Below are positions 8,238 to 17,275 of a DNA stretch of 64,000 bases, piece by piece. Each line of letters starts with the position of its first letter. Within the stretch, counting starts at the first letter, position 1. The position numbers were made by a program, and so were the translations under genes. The notes beneath the pieces are model-generated. The model was not told the origin of the DNA and did not search any database. It saw only the letters and a program-made list of their open reading frames with translations. The stretch spans positions 372,001 to 436,000 of the forward strand of contig NZ_JBLBVL010000002.1 of NCBI RefSeq assembly GCF_047250365.1, read 5' to 3'. This stretch comes from Thaumasiovibrio sp047250365. Its GTDB lineage: Bacteria > Pseudomonadota > Gammaproteobacteria > Enterobacterales > Vibrionaceae.

Positions 8238-9107
8238 ATGGATCTGTTTATCTATTACCCTTGGCTGTATCCAGCCTGCGCGGCCGTTTTAGGCCTGATC
8301 ATTGGCAGTTTTCTAAACGTGGTGATCTATCGCCTGCCAGTCATGATGGAGCAGCAGTGGCAGCAAGAGTGTCATGCATGCTTTCCTGAACATATGCCTG
8401 CCCCAGATGCGCGGCAGATCAGCCTCAGCCGCCCAGCATCGACGTGTCCGCATTGTCAAACAGCGATTGCCTTCTATGACAATATTCCCGTGCTGAGCTG
8501 GCTGCTGCTAAAAGGGCGTTGCCGCCACTGCCAAAGTCAAATTTCTGTGCGCTACCCGTTAATTGAGCTGCTCAGCGGCTTAATGGCCATGAGCGTTGCC
8601 CTGATGCTGCCGCCATCAGCGTGGAGCTATGCGGTGATCGGCTTTACCTTTACCTTAATCGCCCTTACCTTTATCGACGCCGATACCCAACTCCTCCCCG
8701 ATCAACTCACATTGCCACTGATGTGGGCTGGCATTACCTGCGCCCTGCTGGGTTGGGGGCCACTCTCACTGCAAGACGCCGTAGTTGGTGCTATCGCTGG
8801 CTACCTCTGCCTATGGAGTGTCTACTGGTGCTTTAAACTGCTAACCGGCAAAGAAGGTATGGGCTATGGTGATTTCAAATTGCTGGCTGCGCTGGGGGCG
8901 TGGCTTGGCTGGCACAATTTACCCATGGTGGTCTTGTGCGCGTCGTTGCTCGGGGCTATCTTTGGTATTATCCAGCTCAAATTAGCCGGCGAGGATCATC
9001 ACACTCCCTTCGCGTTTGGCCCTTATCTTGCGCTGGCAGGCTGGATCGCGATGTTGTGGGGAGGCCCGATCATGAACTGGTATCTCACCTCAATACTAGG
9101 AATATAA
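8238..9107 (+). CDS. pilD: Prepilin peptidase / N-methyltransferase PilD
   Basis: Bifunctional aspartic protease that cleaves prepilin leaders after glycine and N-methylates the new N-terminus; usually also serves type II secretion. The 289-residue, eight-helix membrane protein has the zinc tetracysteine C70/C73 and C95/C98 (CPHC, CRHC), and catalytic aspartates in FIDADTQLLPD (D147) and GMGYGDFK (D212). Between helix 1 and the first cysteine pair there is a cysteine-containing stretch (QECHACFPEH) that adds two extra cysteines. Located 118 bp after pilC. Confidence 0.96.
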   Translation: MDLFIYYPWLYPACAAVLGLIIGSFLNVVIYRLPVMMEQQWQQECHACFPEHMPAPDARQISLSRPASTCPHCQTAIAFYDNIPVLSWLLLKGRCRHCQSQISVRYPLIELLSGLMAMSVALMLPPSAWSYAVIGFTFTLIALTFIDADTQLLPDQLTLPLMWAGITCALLGWGPLSLQDAVVGAIAGYLCLWSVYWCFKLLTGKEGMGYGDFKLLAALGAWLGWHNLPMVVLCASLLGAIFGIIQLKLAGEDHHTPFAFGPYLALAGWIAMLWGGPIMNWYLTSILGI

Positions 9108-9117
9108 GATCATCACT

Positions 9118-9726
9118 ATGAAAAGCTTTGTTGTGGCCCTTACTGGTGGCATTGGCAGCGGTAAAACCACGGTTGCCAACCTGTTTCACGCCCTTGACGT
9201 CCCTCTCATCGATGCCGATATTATTGCCCGTCAAGTGGTTGAACCTGGCAGTGAAGGCTTAGCGGCAATTGTGGCCCACTTTGGTTCTGACATCTTATTG
9301 ACAGACGGTCAGCTTAACCGTGCCAAACTGAGACAGTGCATTTTTTCAGACCAACAGCAAAAAGCGTGGTTGAATAACTTATTACACCCATTAATTCGCC
9401 GCACGATGCAGCAGCGCATTGATAACTGCACCGCGCCCTACTGCCTACTGGTGGTACCCTTGTTGGTAGAAAATGGCTTACAGATCATGGCCGATCGTGT
9501 ACTGGTGGTTGATGTGAGCGAAGAGACCCAAATCGCTCGCACCGTACAACGGGATAGTGTCGATATGACACAAGTCAAACAGATCCTTGCCAGCCAAGCC
9601 AGTCGTGCTGAACGACTCGCTGTGGCTGATGATGTGATTAACAATGACGATCAGCCACTCACATTGGAACAGCAAGTGGCAAAATTACATCAACGTTACC
9701 TAGATTTTGCAATGCAACGCAGATGA
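9118..9726 (+). CDS. coaE: Dephospho-CoA kinase CoaE
   Basis: Last step of coenzyme A synthesis: ATP-dependent phosphorylation of the 3-prime hydroxyl of dephospho-CoA. The 202-residue protein has the P-loop GGIGSGKTTV at residues 10-19, the acceptor-site segment DADIIARQVVEPG, and the lid/LID region with HPLIRR. Starts 10 bp after pilD and its TGA overlaps a potential ATG of the next gene, giving the compact pilD-coaE-zapD arrangement. Confidence 0.96.
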   Translation: MKSFVVALTGGIGSGKTTVANLFHALDVPLIDADIIARQVVEPGSEGLAAIVAHFGSDILLTDGQLNRAKLRQCIFSDQQQKAWLNNLLHPLIRRTMQQRIDNCTAPYCLLVVPLLVENGLQIMADRVLVVDVSEETQIARTVQRDSVDMTQVKQILASQASRAERLAVADDVINNDDQPLTLEQQVAKLHQRYLDFAMQRR

Positions 9727-9782
9727 CAGTTGCCACTTTTTCCGACAAACTATCCTTATATGGCAACGGATTGGACAGGGCT

Positions 9783-10553
9783 ATGCTTACACAACAACCA
9801 TCACCTCATGTGCTTCCTGCTTTTGTTCGCTACGAGCACCCGCTTAATGAACGTGTTCGCACTTATTTGCGTTTCGAAGCCCTATTTAGACAACTGCAGC
9901 ATAGTTATCAACTGAAGGAGCGACAGCACGATCATCTGTTCTTTTCGGCACTCTTTGACATACTTGAGCTATTGGACCAAATCCAGCTCAAGGCAGAGCT
10001 GATCAAAGATCTCGATAAGCAGCGGCAGAAGCTACAACAATGGCTCAATGTCGACAATGTTGATCAAACCACTCTGTTGGCACTGTTAGATGATCTTGAG
10101 CATCGCCATCATCACCTACTATCAGCGCCTCGCTTGGGGCAAACGCTACGTGAAGATCGCTTTTTAAGTGGGTTGCGTCAACGCTTCAGTATACCTGGCG
10201 GTACCTGCTGTTTTGACCTGCCAACGCTTCAACATTGGCGTCACCTTAGTGCAGAGCGGCGTCAACAAGATATCACCCGATGGATGGCACCGCTGAATGT
10301 CATCTCACACGCCTTATCGCTGTGGCTACGTCTTATTCGCGACTCGGCACAAGTCGCTCCGCAAGTGGCGCGTCAAGGCTTCTATCAATCTGAGGCCGCT
10401 CAGGCAGAATTATTACGTCTGCAAATTTGCCCTCAGTATGGGGTTTATCCTATGATATCGGGCCTGCGCAGCCGATTTTCCATTCGCTTTCTCCCCTTTG
10501 ACGAGGGAAGCGTGGTTGCGGAGAGTATTGAATTTTCACTTGCCCGCTGTTAA
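9783..10553 (+). CDS. zapD: Cell division protein ZapD (FtsZ-bundling)
   Basis: Cytoplasmic protein that cross-links FtsZ filaments in the Z-ring. Conserved features are YEHPLNERVRTYLRFE near the N-terminus, SAPRLGQTLREDRFL in the middle, FSIPGGTCCFDLPTLQ, and SGLRSRFSIRFLPF near the C-terminus. The start is uncertain. The ATG at 9783 gives 256 residues with a GGA before it and is closest to family length; an ATG at 9723 overlaps the coaE stop (ATGA) and would give 276 residues, but has no ribosome-binding site and adds a tail not known in the family. Confidence 0.93.
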   Translation: MLTQQPSPHVLPAFVRYEHPLNERVRTYLRFEALFRQLQHSYQLKERQHDHLFFSALFDILELLDQIQLKAELIKDLDKQRQKLQQWLNVDNVDQTTLLALLDDLEHRHHHLLSAPRLGQTLREDRFLSGLRQRFSIPGGTCCFDLPTLQHWRHLSAERRQQDITRWMAPLNVISHALSLWLRLIRDSAQVAPQVARQGFYQSEAAQAELLRLQICPQYGVYPMISGLRSRFSIRFLPFDEGSVVAESIEFSLARC

Positions 10554-10566
10554 TTGGAGCCACCCT

Positions 10567-10764
10567 GTGAGTAAACCTATCACCACTGTCGCCTGTCCAA
10601 CCTGTAAAACCGCTGTCGCTTGGACAGAACAGAGCCCATATCGCCCTTTTTGTTCTAAGCGTTGCCAATTGATTGACTTAGGTGAGTGGGCAGATGAAGA
10701 GAAGAAAATTCCCGGCGCGCCCGATATGTCTGACGGCGACGGATGGAGCGAAGACGAATACTGA
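10567..10764 (+). CDS. yacG: DNA gyrase inhibitor / zinc-ribbon protein YacG
   Basis: Small zinc protein; the E. coli homologue binds GyrB and inhibits DNA gyrase. The 65-residue frame has the four zinc cysteines in CPTCK (near residue 10) and CSKRC (near residue 30), followed by IDLGEWADEE and an acidic C-terminus. The GTG at 10567 is chosen because GGAG lies seven bases before it; no ATG is available. It follows zapD by 13 bp and is closed by a hairpin terminator at 10784. Confidence 0.93.
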   Translation: MSKPITTVACPTCKTAVAWTEQSPYRPFCSKRCQLIDLGEWADEEKKIPGAPDMSDGDGWSEDEY

Positions 10765-10783
10765 TCCCTTCGTCAACCAATGA

Positions 10784-10817
10784 GGAGAAAGACGGCAATG
10801 GCCGCTTTCCCTTTTTT
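10784..10817 (+). terminator. Intrinsic terminator after yacG
   Basis: GAAAG-A-CGGC/GCCG-CTTTC stem with one bulged A, then a run of six T at 10812-10817 that reaches into the mutT stop codon. It should end the pilus-coaE-zapD-yacG transcript against the convergent mutT. Confidence 0.75.
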
Positions 10818-11211
10818 ATCGTGTTTTAAGCATATCTAACACGGAAGTATTCGCGGCAGGAAAGGCATAACTATCTAGTGCTTGAATATCGACCCACAAC
10901 CCCGGCTGTCCCTCTTTTCCGTATGGCTGTCCTTCAAAATCGGTGACAAGAAAAAAATCGAACGCCAGTTGCTTATCCGGATAATCATGTTGTAGCGACG
11001 TAAACGGGTTCATACTGGTCACGGTAATGCCAACTTCTTCATGCAATTCACGCACCACCGCTTGCTCCACCGTTTCACCCAACTCGACTTGCCCGCCAGC
11101 AAACTCCCAAAATCCACCTTGATGCTGTGTCGCCGCCCGTTGGGTAATAAATACCTGCTCACCATTTCTCGACAGAATAATCCCTACAGCAATGTGTTTA
11201 CGCTTTTTCAT
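10816..11211 (-). CDS. mutT: 8-oxo-dGTP diphosphatase MutT
   Basis: Nudix hydrolase that cleanses the nucleotide pool of 8-oxo-dGTP and prevents A-to-C transversions. The 131-residue protein has the complete Nudix box (G-Q-V-E-L-G-E, then RELHEEVGI) at about residues 38-60. The segment just before it is WEFAGGQ where E. coli MutT has FPGGK, a small variation near the nucleotide pocket. GGGGA precedes the ATG. It lies downstream of secA on the same strand, as in enterics, but a strong terminator separates the two. Confidence 0.92.
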   Translation of the reverse strand: MKKRKHIAVGIILSRNGEQVFITQRAATQHQGGFWEFAGGQVELGETVEQAVVRELHEEVGITVTSMNPFTSLQHDYPDKQLAFDFFLVTDFEGQPYGKEGQPGLWVDIQALDSYAFPAANTSVLDMLKTR

Positions 11212-11274
11212 TCTTTCCCCAACTCAAAACCTCTATCTACAGCGTACGGTTTTTCTAGATAAAATCAACAGCAT

Positions 11275-11300
11275 AAAAAACGGCACCTTTCGGTGCCGTC
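11275..11300 (-). terminator. Intrinsic terminator after secA
   Basis: On the minus strand GGCACC-GAAA-GGTGCC is followed by GTTTTTT (complement of 11275-11281). It lies 28 bp past the secA stop and would cut off most read-through into mutT. Confidence 0.85.
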
Positions 11301-11327
11301 TTATCAGTGCTAATCAAATCAAACTAA

Positions 11328-14051
11328 TCAGTTAATCTGCCCGTGGCACTGTTTGTATTTCTTACCGCTACCGCACGGACAAGGCTCATTTCGACCCACT
11401 TTGCGCTCTGTGCGCTGCACAGTGCCTTGTGGTTCCGCCGAGTCTTCATCACCAAGTTGGTTATCAGCACTCGCATGCTGAGCTTGCTGACGACGTGCCG
11501 CCTCTTCTGCCAAGCGACGACGCTCAGCTTCCATGCGCTCTACTTCTTCTTGCTGCTGAACACGAACCTTAGAAAGGATCATCACCACATCAGATTTCAG
11601 GTTATCCAGCATCTCTTCAAACAGGGCAAATGACTCGCGCTTGTATTCCTGTTTCGGGTTTTTCTGTGCATAACCACGCAAGTGAATACCTTGACGCAAA
11701 TGGTCCATTGCAGCCAAGTGCTCTTTCCACAAGGTATCGAGGTTTTGTAGCATCACGGTCTTTTCAAAGTTGCGCATAACACTCGCACCTACGACCGCCT
11801 CTTTCTCAACATAAACAGATTCTGCATGCTGACAAATACGCTCCCGCAGTGCTTCTTCGTACAGTTTGTCTTCGCTATCCAACCATTGTTGAATCGGCAA
11901 CTCCATGGCAAAGTCAGCTTTGAGGCGTGTTTCTAGACCTTCAATATCCCACATCTCTTCCAGTGATTGTGGTGGGATGTACTGATCGATAACCGCAGTG
12001 ATCACATCATCACGGTTACTGGTGATCATGTCGCTGATATCGTCGGACTTCATCAGCTCATCACGCAACTCATACACCACTTTACGTTGATCATTGGCAA
12101 CATCATCGAATTCAAGCAGTTGCTTACGAATGTCAAAGTTGCGGCCTTCCACTTTACGCTGCGCGTTCTCAATCGCTTTTGTCACCCATGGGTGCTCAAT
12201 AGCTTCGCCTTCTTCCATGCCCAGTTTTTTCATCATGCCAGAAACACGATCTGAAGCGAAAATACGCATTAAGCCATCTTCCATCGACAGATAGAAACGC
12301 GATGAACCTGCATCCCCCTGACGACCAGAACGACCACGTAGCTGGTTATCAATACGACGCGATTCATGACGCTCAGTACCGATGATGTGCAGACCACCGG
12401 CCTCTAGCACTGCATCGTGATCTTTTTGCCACTGCGCTTTCATGTCTGCAATCTGCGCGTCACTTGGGTTGTTAAGCTTCTCAATGCGTGCTTGCAGATT
12501 ACCACCCAAGACGATATCCGTACCACGGCCGGCCATGTTGGTCGCAATCGTTACGGCACTTGATTCACCCGCCTGGGCAACAATCTCTGCTTCTTTCTCG
12601 TGGAATTTAGCATTCAATACTTGGTGCTTAATGCCTGCCTGTTTCAGCGCTCGCGACAGCAACTCGGATTTTTCAATCGACACTGTACCCACTAGCGATG
12701 GCTGACCTTTCGCAACGCGATCTTTAATGTCTTCAATAATGGCATTAAATTTTTCGCGTTCAGTCATATAAACCAAGTCGCCCATGTCATCACGCACCAT
12801 AGGGCGGTTGGTTGGGATAACCACGGTATCCAAACCATAAATAGATTGGAACTCAAATGCTTCGGTATCAGCAGTCCCTGTCATGCCTGACAGTTTTTCA
12901 TACAAACGGAAATAGTTCTGGAAGGTGATAGAAGCCAGCGTTTGGTTCTCGTTCTGGATCTTCACCCCTTCTTTCGCTTCTACAGCCTGATGTAGACCTT
13001 CCGACCAACGACGGCCAGGCATAGTACGTCCAGTGTGCTCATCGACGATAACCACTTCGTTATCTTGCACGATGTAGTCGACATCACGCTCAAACAATAC
13101 ATGGGCACGTAGGGCAGCATTAACGTGATGAAGCAGGCTGATGTTGTTTGGCGAGTAAAGGGTATCTCCCTCTTCCATTAAGCCATTGCTGATCAGTAGT
13201 TCTTCGACAAATTCTTGCCCATTCTCAGTGAGGTACGTCTGCTTGGCTTTCTCATCAACCGTATAGTGACCATCACCACGGTACTCTTCACTGTCTTCTT
13301 GCTCTTGCTGAACAAGGTTAGGAATCAGGGTGTTGATTTTGATGTATAGCTCAGAGCTATCTTCTGCAGGACCAGAAATAATCAACGGTGTACGCGCTTC
13401 ATCGATTAAGATCGAATCCACTTCATCGACAACAGCGAAGAAGCGCTCACGCATCACACGATCTTCAGCGCGGAATGCCATGTTATCGCGTAGGTAATCA
13501 AAACCAAATTCATTGTTGGTGCCGTAAAGAATGTCAGCCTGATAGGCTTCTTTTTTCTCTTGCGGATTCATACCTGGGATATTGAACGCCACGGTCATGC
13601 CGAGGAATTCAAATAAGGCACGGTTGGTCTCTGCGTCACGCTTCGCCAAGTAGTCGTTGACGGTAACGATATGCACGCCTTTTCCAGTCAGGGCATTCAA
13701 ATAAGCTGCCAGCGTTGCAGTTAGAGTTTTACCTTCACCAGTACGCATTTCAGCAATTTTACAGTCATTTAGCACCATGCCACCAATAAGCTGCACATCA
13801 AAATGACGCATGCCATTAATACGCTTTGAGGCTTCACGTACGGTTGCAAATGCTTCTGGCAGTAACGTATCAAGCGCTTCGCCTTGTTCTATACGCTCAC
13901 GAAACTCAACGGTTTTAGCGCGTAAGGCTTCATCTTGTAAAGATTCAAATTGAGGTTCTAGTTTATTGATTTGATCAACAATTTTACGCAGCTTTCGTAG
14001 GGTACGGTCATTACGGCTGCCGACGACTTTGGTCAGAAGTTTGGATAACAT
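11328..14051 (-). CDS. secA: Preprotein translocase ATPase SecA
   Basis: Motor ATPase that drives unfolded proteins through SecYEG. The 907-residue protein has the DEAD-like Walker A MRTGEGKTLTATL near residue 105, DEVDSILIDEARTPLIISGP, the second motor domain with GRGTDIVLGGN and HIIGTERHESRRIDNQLRGRSGRQGD, and the C-terminal zinc SEC-C motif CPCGSGKKYKQCHG. Full length, no disruption. Upstream is a 373-bp region shared with divergent dciA; I found no SecM-like arrest peptide gene ahead of it. Confidence 0.98.
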   Translation of the reverse strand: MLSKLLTKVVGSRNDRTLRKLRKIVDQINKLEPQFESLQDEALRAKTVEFRERIEQGEALDTLLPEAFATVREASKRINGMRHFDVQLIGGMVLNDCKIAEMRTGEGKTLTATLAAYLNALTGKGVHIVTVNDYLAKRDAETNRALFEFLGMTVAFNIPGMNPQEKKEAYQADILYGTNNEFGFDYLRDNMAFRAEDRVMRERFFAVVDEVDSILIDEARTPLIISGPAEDSSELYIKINTLIPNLVQQEQEDSEEYRGDGHYTVDEKAKQTYLTENGQEFVEELLISNGLMEEGDTLYSPNNISLLHHVNAALRAHVLFERDVDYIVQDNEVVIVDEHTGRTMPGRRWSEGLHQAVEAKEGVKIQNENQTLASITFQNYFRLYEKLSGMTGTADTEAFEFQSIYGLDTVVIPTNRPMVRDDMGDLVYMTEREKFNAIIEDIKDRVAKGQPSLVGTVSIEKSELLSRALKQAGIKHQVLNAKFHEKEAEIVAQAGESSAVTIATNMAGRGTDIVLGGNLQARIEKLNNPSDAQIADMKAQWQKDHDAVLEAGGLHIIGTERHESRRIDNQLRGRSGRQGDAGSSRFYLSMEDGLMRIFASDRVSGMMKKLGMEEGEAIEHPWVTKAIENAQRKVEGRNFDIRKQLLEFDDVANDQRKVVYELRDELMKSDDISDMITSNRDDVITAVIDQYIPPQSLEEMWDIEGLETRLKADFAMELPIQQWLDSEDKLYEEALRERICQHAESVYVEKEAVVGASVMRNFEKTVMLQNLDTLWKEHLAAMDHLRQGIHLRGYAQKNPKQEYKRESFALFEEMLDNLKSDVVMILSKVRVQQQEEVERMEAERRRLAEEAARRQQAQHASADNQLGDEDSAEPQGTVQRTERKVGRNEPCPCGSGKKYKQCHGQIN

Positions 14052-14424
14052 GGGAGTGCTGTATCTCTTTTGTTTTCACGTGGCTTGGCCACTATGCTAA
14101 AAATTCTCGCCCGCTTCCTCTCTGCACAATAAAAACACTTTGCTTGGCAGAGGGTGGCAATTATCGCTGATATACTCATCAGCTGGCCATTATACGTGCT
14201 TACTCGGCTTAGGGGATAAATGGGGGCAACACCTTACAAATTCAATAGCTCAGAGATAGTTTTATCTATTTGACACTATTTAAGACTAAAAGATGTGTGA
14301 TGCCACCACTCTTCCACGCTGAATACGCTTATAATAAGGAAAAATCCACACGCGTCACATGCTAAACTGCGGTTGTTTGCTATAGATCAGCCTTTCAACC
14401 CCAGATTGTTTAAAATAAGGACTT
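14052..14424. other. Divergent control region of secA and dciA
   Basis: Holds promoters for both genes. A TATAAT at 14329-14334 on the plus strand is the best minus-10 hexamer for dciA but its minus-35 partner is poor; a TTGACA at 14269 lacks a good partner. No leader peptide with an arrest motif is seen ahead of secA on the minus strand. Confidence 0.4.
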
Positions 14425-14889
14425 ATGCGAGATCATCGCCCCAAAAGCGCAGACAGCTTATTAGACAGCGGAAAGCTGACAAATATAACTCAGCGTGCAG
14501 TATTACTCGAGCAGCTTGGCAAAAAAGTGCAAGCCTGCCTGAGCCCCGCGCTGGCTGAGCAAGTACGTATCGCGAATTATCGCCAAAGCATTCTCGTCTT
14601 AGAGGTGGCAACACCAGCTTGGGCGCAACGGCTTAATTTCGAGCGTTATGCGTTGATGTCCGAGCTTCGTCGCCATGATCTTCCCCAACTCAGCTCAATC
14701 GAAGTAAAAGTCAATCCCACCTTGGCGCAACAGCCTCATCGCCGCAATAACAGTGATAAGCCAGATATTGAGCAGGTTCCGATCAGTGAGACAGCAGCAG
14801 AATATCTTTCCGCGATTGCTGAGCATGCGCCAGATGGCATTAAGATGCGACTAAAACGGTTAGCAGCGATGGGGAAAAAGAAACCGTAA
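14425..14889 (+). CDS. dciA: Replicative helicase loader DciA (DUF721)
   Basis: DciA is the ancestral loader of the DnaB helicase in bacteria lacking phage-derived DnaC or DnaI. The 154-residue protein has an N-terminal KH-like DUF721 domain (LGKKVQACLSPALAEQVRIA..., then WAQRLNFERYALMSELR, about residues 30-90) and a longer basic, flexible C-terminal part ending LKRLAAMGKKKP, the organisation described for the Vibrio protein. The location between secA and lpxC is typical. AAGGA precedes the ATG. Divergent from secA. Confidence 0.88.
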   Translation: MRDHRPKSADSLLDSGKLTNITQRAVLLEQLGKKVQACLSPALAEQVRIANYRQSILVLEVATPAWAQRLNFERYALMSELRRHDLPQLSSIEVKVNPTLAQQPHRRNNSDKPDIEQVPISETAAEYLSAIAEHAPDGIKMRLKRLAAMGKKKP

Positions 14890-14933
14890 CCAAAACGGAG
14901 AAATCAACACATTATACATGGGCCAAAAACGAC

Positions 14934-14959
14934 AAAAGCGAGACATTCGCCTCGCTTTT
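14934..14959. terminator. Bidirectional terminator between dciA and lpxC
   Basis: AAAAGCGAG (14934-14942) pairs perfectly with CTCGCTTTT (14951-14959) around an 8-base loop. A/T tracts on both ends let it act on the convergent dciA and lpxC transcripts. Confidence 0.8.
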
Positions 14960-14999
14960 CAGTGTAAACTTGCTTGATGCTACCGCTATTCACTCACCG

Positions 15000-15914
15000 C
15001 TACGCTAGGACCATACCTGGCTGCGCTAAGCTGACAGGAACATTTTCATGTTCGAATGTTACCAGCTCATAGGCTTCTTGATCAGCTAAAACGGCACGTA
15101 GCAGTTGATTATTCAGCGCATGCCCTGATTTATACGCACGAACTTCACCAACAATGTTATGTCCACACATGTAAAGGTCGCCGATCGCATCCAATACTTT
15201 GTGTTTAACCAACTCATTATCGTAACGTAAACCGTCTTCGTTCAAGATACGGTACTCGTCCAACACAATGGCGTTGTCAAAGCTGCCACCCAGGCACTTA
15301 TTTTGCGACTGAAGAAACTCAATGTCTCGCATAAAGCCAAACGTACGAGCACGACTGATTTCTTGCGCAAATGCTTGGCTAGAGAAATCCATCACAAAGT
15401 TTTGCTGATCCGACTCGATGGCTGGATGATCAAAATCGATAGCAAAGTTTAATCTGAAACCATTATGTGGACGCAGCTCTGCCCATTTGTCACCATCTTC
15501 AACGCGAACAGTTTTTTTAATACGCAAGAATTGCTTTGGTGCATTCAAGGTATCAATACCAGCAGATTGTAACAAATAGATAAATGGGCTCGCACTGCCA
15601 TCCATAATCGGAATTTCAGGCGCATCAACTTCAATGATAATGTTGTCAATACCCATACCTGCTAACGCGGCATTCAGATGCTCAACCGTAGAGATACGTA
15701 CACCCTGCTCATTAACCAGTGCCGTACACAGCATGGTATCGCGTACAGAGTGTGCATCAACTGGAAAATCAACGATCGGTTCAAGATCCACTCGACGATA
15801 AATCACGCCAGTGTTCGCCGCCGCAGGACGTAAGGTCAAAGTGACTTTACGTCCAGAGTGCAAACCCACTCCAGTCGTTTTCACAATGCTTTTTAACGTG
15901 CGTTGTCGAATCAT
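15000..15914 (-). CDS. lpxC: UDP-3-O-acyl-N-acetylglucosamine deacetylase LpxC
   Basis: Zinc deacetylase for the committed step of lipid A synthesis. The 304-residue protein starts MIRQRTLKSIVKTTGVGLHS, with H79 in STVEHLNAA and the HKVLDAIGDLYMCGH segment near residue 237 supplying the other zinc ligands and catalytic histidine. The upstream-extended frame is ignored because this N-terminus is invariant. The C-terminus is VSLAQPGMVLA; E. coli LpxC carries its FtsH degradation signal at this end. Last gene of the division cluster, with its own promoter candidate behind ftsZ. Confidence 0.97.
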   Translation of the reverse strand: MIRQRTLKSIVKTTGVGLHSGRKVTLTLRPAAANTGVIYRRVDLEPIVDFPVDAHSVRDTMLCTALVNEQGVRISTVEHLNAALAGMGIDNIIIEVDAPEIPIMDGSASPFIYLLQSAGIDTLNAPKQFLRIKKTVRVEDGDKWAELRPHNGFRLNFAIDFDHPAIESDQQNFVMDFSSQAFAQEISRARTFGFMRDIEFLQSQNKCLGGSFDNAIVLDEYRILNEDGLRYDNELVKHKVLDAIGDLYMCGHNIVGEVRAYKSGHALNNQLLRAVLADQEAYELVTFEHENVPVSLAQPGMVLA

Positions 15915-15989
15915 GTCTAAACCCCAATCTCTAAATTCACAGTCGATAAAACGGCCAAATCCCACCCAAATAATGGGTGAGACCGACAC

Positions 15990-16018
15990 ATCATACCAGT
16001 ATTGTGGTTAATATCCAA
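15990..16018 (-). promoter_or_regulatory. Candidate lpxC promoter
   Basis: On the minus strand an extended minus-10 (TGG-TATGAT, 15990-15995) lies 17 bases from TTGGAT (16013-16018). The start would give a leader of about 70 nt containing a CACCC/GGGTG hairpin at 15963-15979. E. coli lpxC also has its own promoter at this place. Confidence 0.6.
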
Positions 16019-16026
16019 GCTATCAG

Positions 16027-17241
16027 TTAATCCGCTTGCTTACGCAAGAACGCAGGAATATCCAAATAGTCATGCTCTGATTCTGCTTTAGGCACAGCCT
16101 TTGAGGCTGTTGCACCTGAAGCTTGATGAGTGACTGCGCCTTGAGTCACTGACGCTTGAGGCTTAACAACTTGCTCTACTGGTTGTGTTACCACATCGAC
16201 AGAAGCAACTTCAACTTTTGCCGCAACAGGTGCTGCTGTCGTCGGTTTAGTTGCCCCTTTTACCAGAGTAATATCCGGCTTCTTCTCGTTACCAATACCT
16301 GTTGCTACAACGGTAACGCGCAACTCGTCAGACATGTCAGGATCAAGCGACGTACCAATCACTACAGTGGCATTATCAGAAGCAAACGCCTTCACGGTAT
16401 TACCAACGGTCTCAAACTCGTCCAAACGCATATCAAAGCCAGCAGTAATGTTAACTAAAACACCACGAGCACCAGCAAGGTCGATATCTTCTAGCAGAGG
16501 TGAAGATATTGCCATCTCCGCGGCTTCTTCTGCTCGATCATCGCCAGTCGCGACACCGCTGCCCATCATGGCATGACCCATTTCAGACATCACGGTACGT
16601 ACATCGGCAAAGTCGACATTGATATGGCCTGGGCGTGTAATTAGTTCAGCAATACCTTGAACCGCATTTCTCAGAACGTCATTCGCTTTGGCAAATGCAT
16701 CGAGTAATGTAATACCACGACCTAAGACTTTCAGTAGCTTTTCATTGGGAATCGTAATTAGCGAGTCAACATGCTTAGATAACTCTTCAATTCCCTTTTC
16801 AGCAAACGCCATGCGTTTCTTGCCTTCAAAGCTAAACGGCTTAGTCACCACAGCCACTGTTAGTATGCCGAGCTCTTTTGCCACTTCAGCAATAACAGGT
16901 GCCGCACCGGTCCCCGTGCCCCCGCCCATTCCGGCCGCAATAAAGACCATATCGGCACCCTCAAGCTGAGCTTTAATGGCTTCACGATCTTCCATCGCTG
17001 AATCGCGCCCTACTTGAGGGTTCGCACCAGCTCCCAATCCCTTAGTGATATCACCACCAATCTGAATTGTTGAGCTTACATTGGTCTTTTTAAGTGCTTG
17101 AGCATCCGTGTTAACGCTAATAAAATCAACGCCTTCGATTGATTCACGCACCATGTGTTCAACAGCGTTTCCGCCACCACCGCCAACGCCAATGACTTTA
17201 ATTACCGCTTCGTCTGACATATCCATCATCGGTTCAAACAT
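16027..17241 (-). CDS. ftsZ: Cell division GTPase FtsZ
   Basis: Tubulin-like GTPase that forms the Z-ring. The 404-residue protein has the GTP-binding GGGTGTG loop near residue 107, the N-terminal IKVIGVGGGGGNAV, the T7 segment NVDFADV, an acidic/variable linker of about 60 residues rich in V, A and T, and the conserved C-terminal peptide YLDIPAFLRKQAD that binds FtsA, ZipA and ZapD. It is the penultimate gene of the cluster, 34 bp after ftsA. Confidence 0.98.
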   Translation of the reverse strand: MFEPMMDMSDEAVIKVIGVGGGGGNAVEHMVRESIEGVDFISVNTDAQALKKTNVSSTIQIGGDITKGLGAGANPQVGRDSAMEDREAIKAQLEGADMVFIAAGMGGGTGTGAAPVIAEVAKELGILTVAVVTKPFSFEGKKRMAFAEKGIEELSKHVDSLITIPNEKLLKVLGRGITLLDAFAKANDVLRNAVQGIAELITRPGHINVDFADVRTVMSEMGHAMMGSGVATGDDRAEEAAEMAISSPLLEDIDLAGARGVLVNITAGFDMRLDEFETVGNTVKAFASDNATVVIGTSLDPDMSDELRVTVVATGIGNEKKPDITLVKGATKPTTAAPVAAKVEVASVDVVTQPVEQVVKPQASVTQGAVTHQASGATASKAVPKAESEHDYLDIPAFLRKQAD

Positions 17242-17275
17242 GTGTTCTCTCCGTTTATCCTGTTCGCATCAGGTT

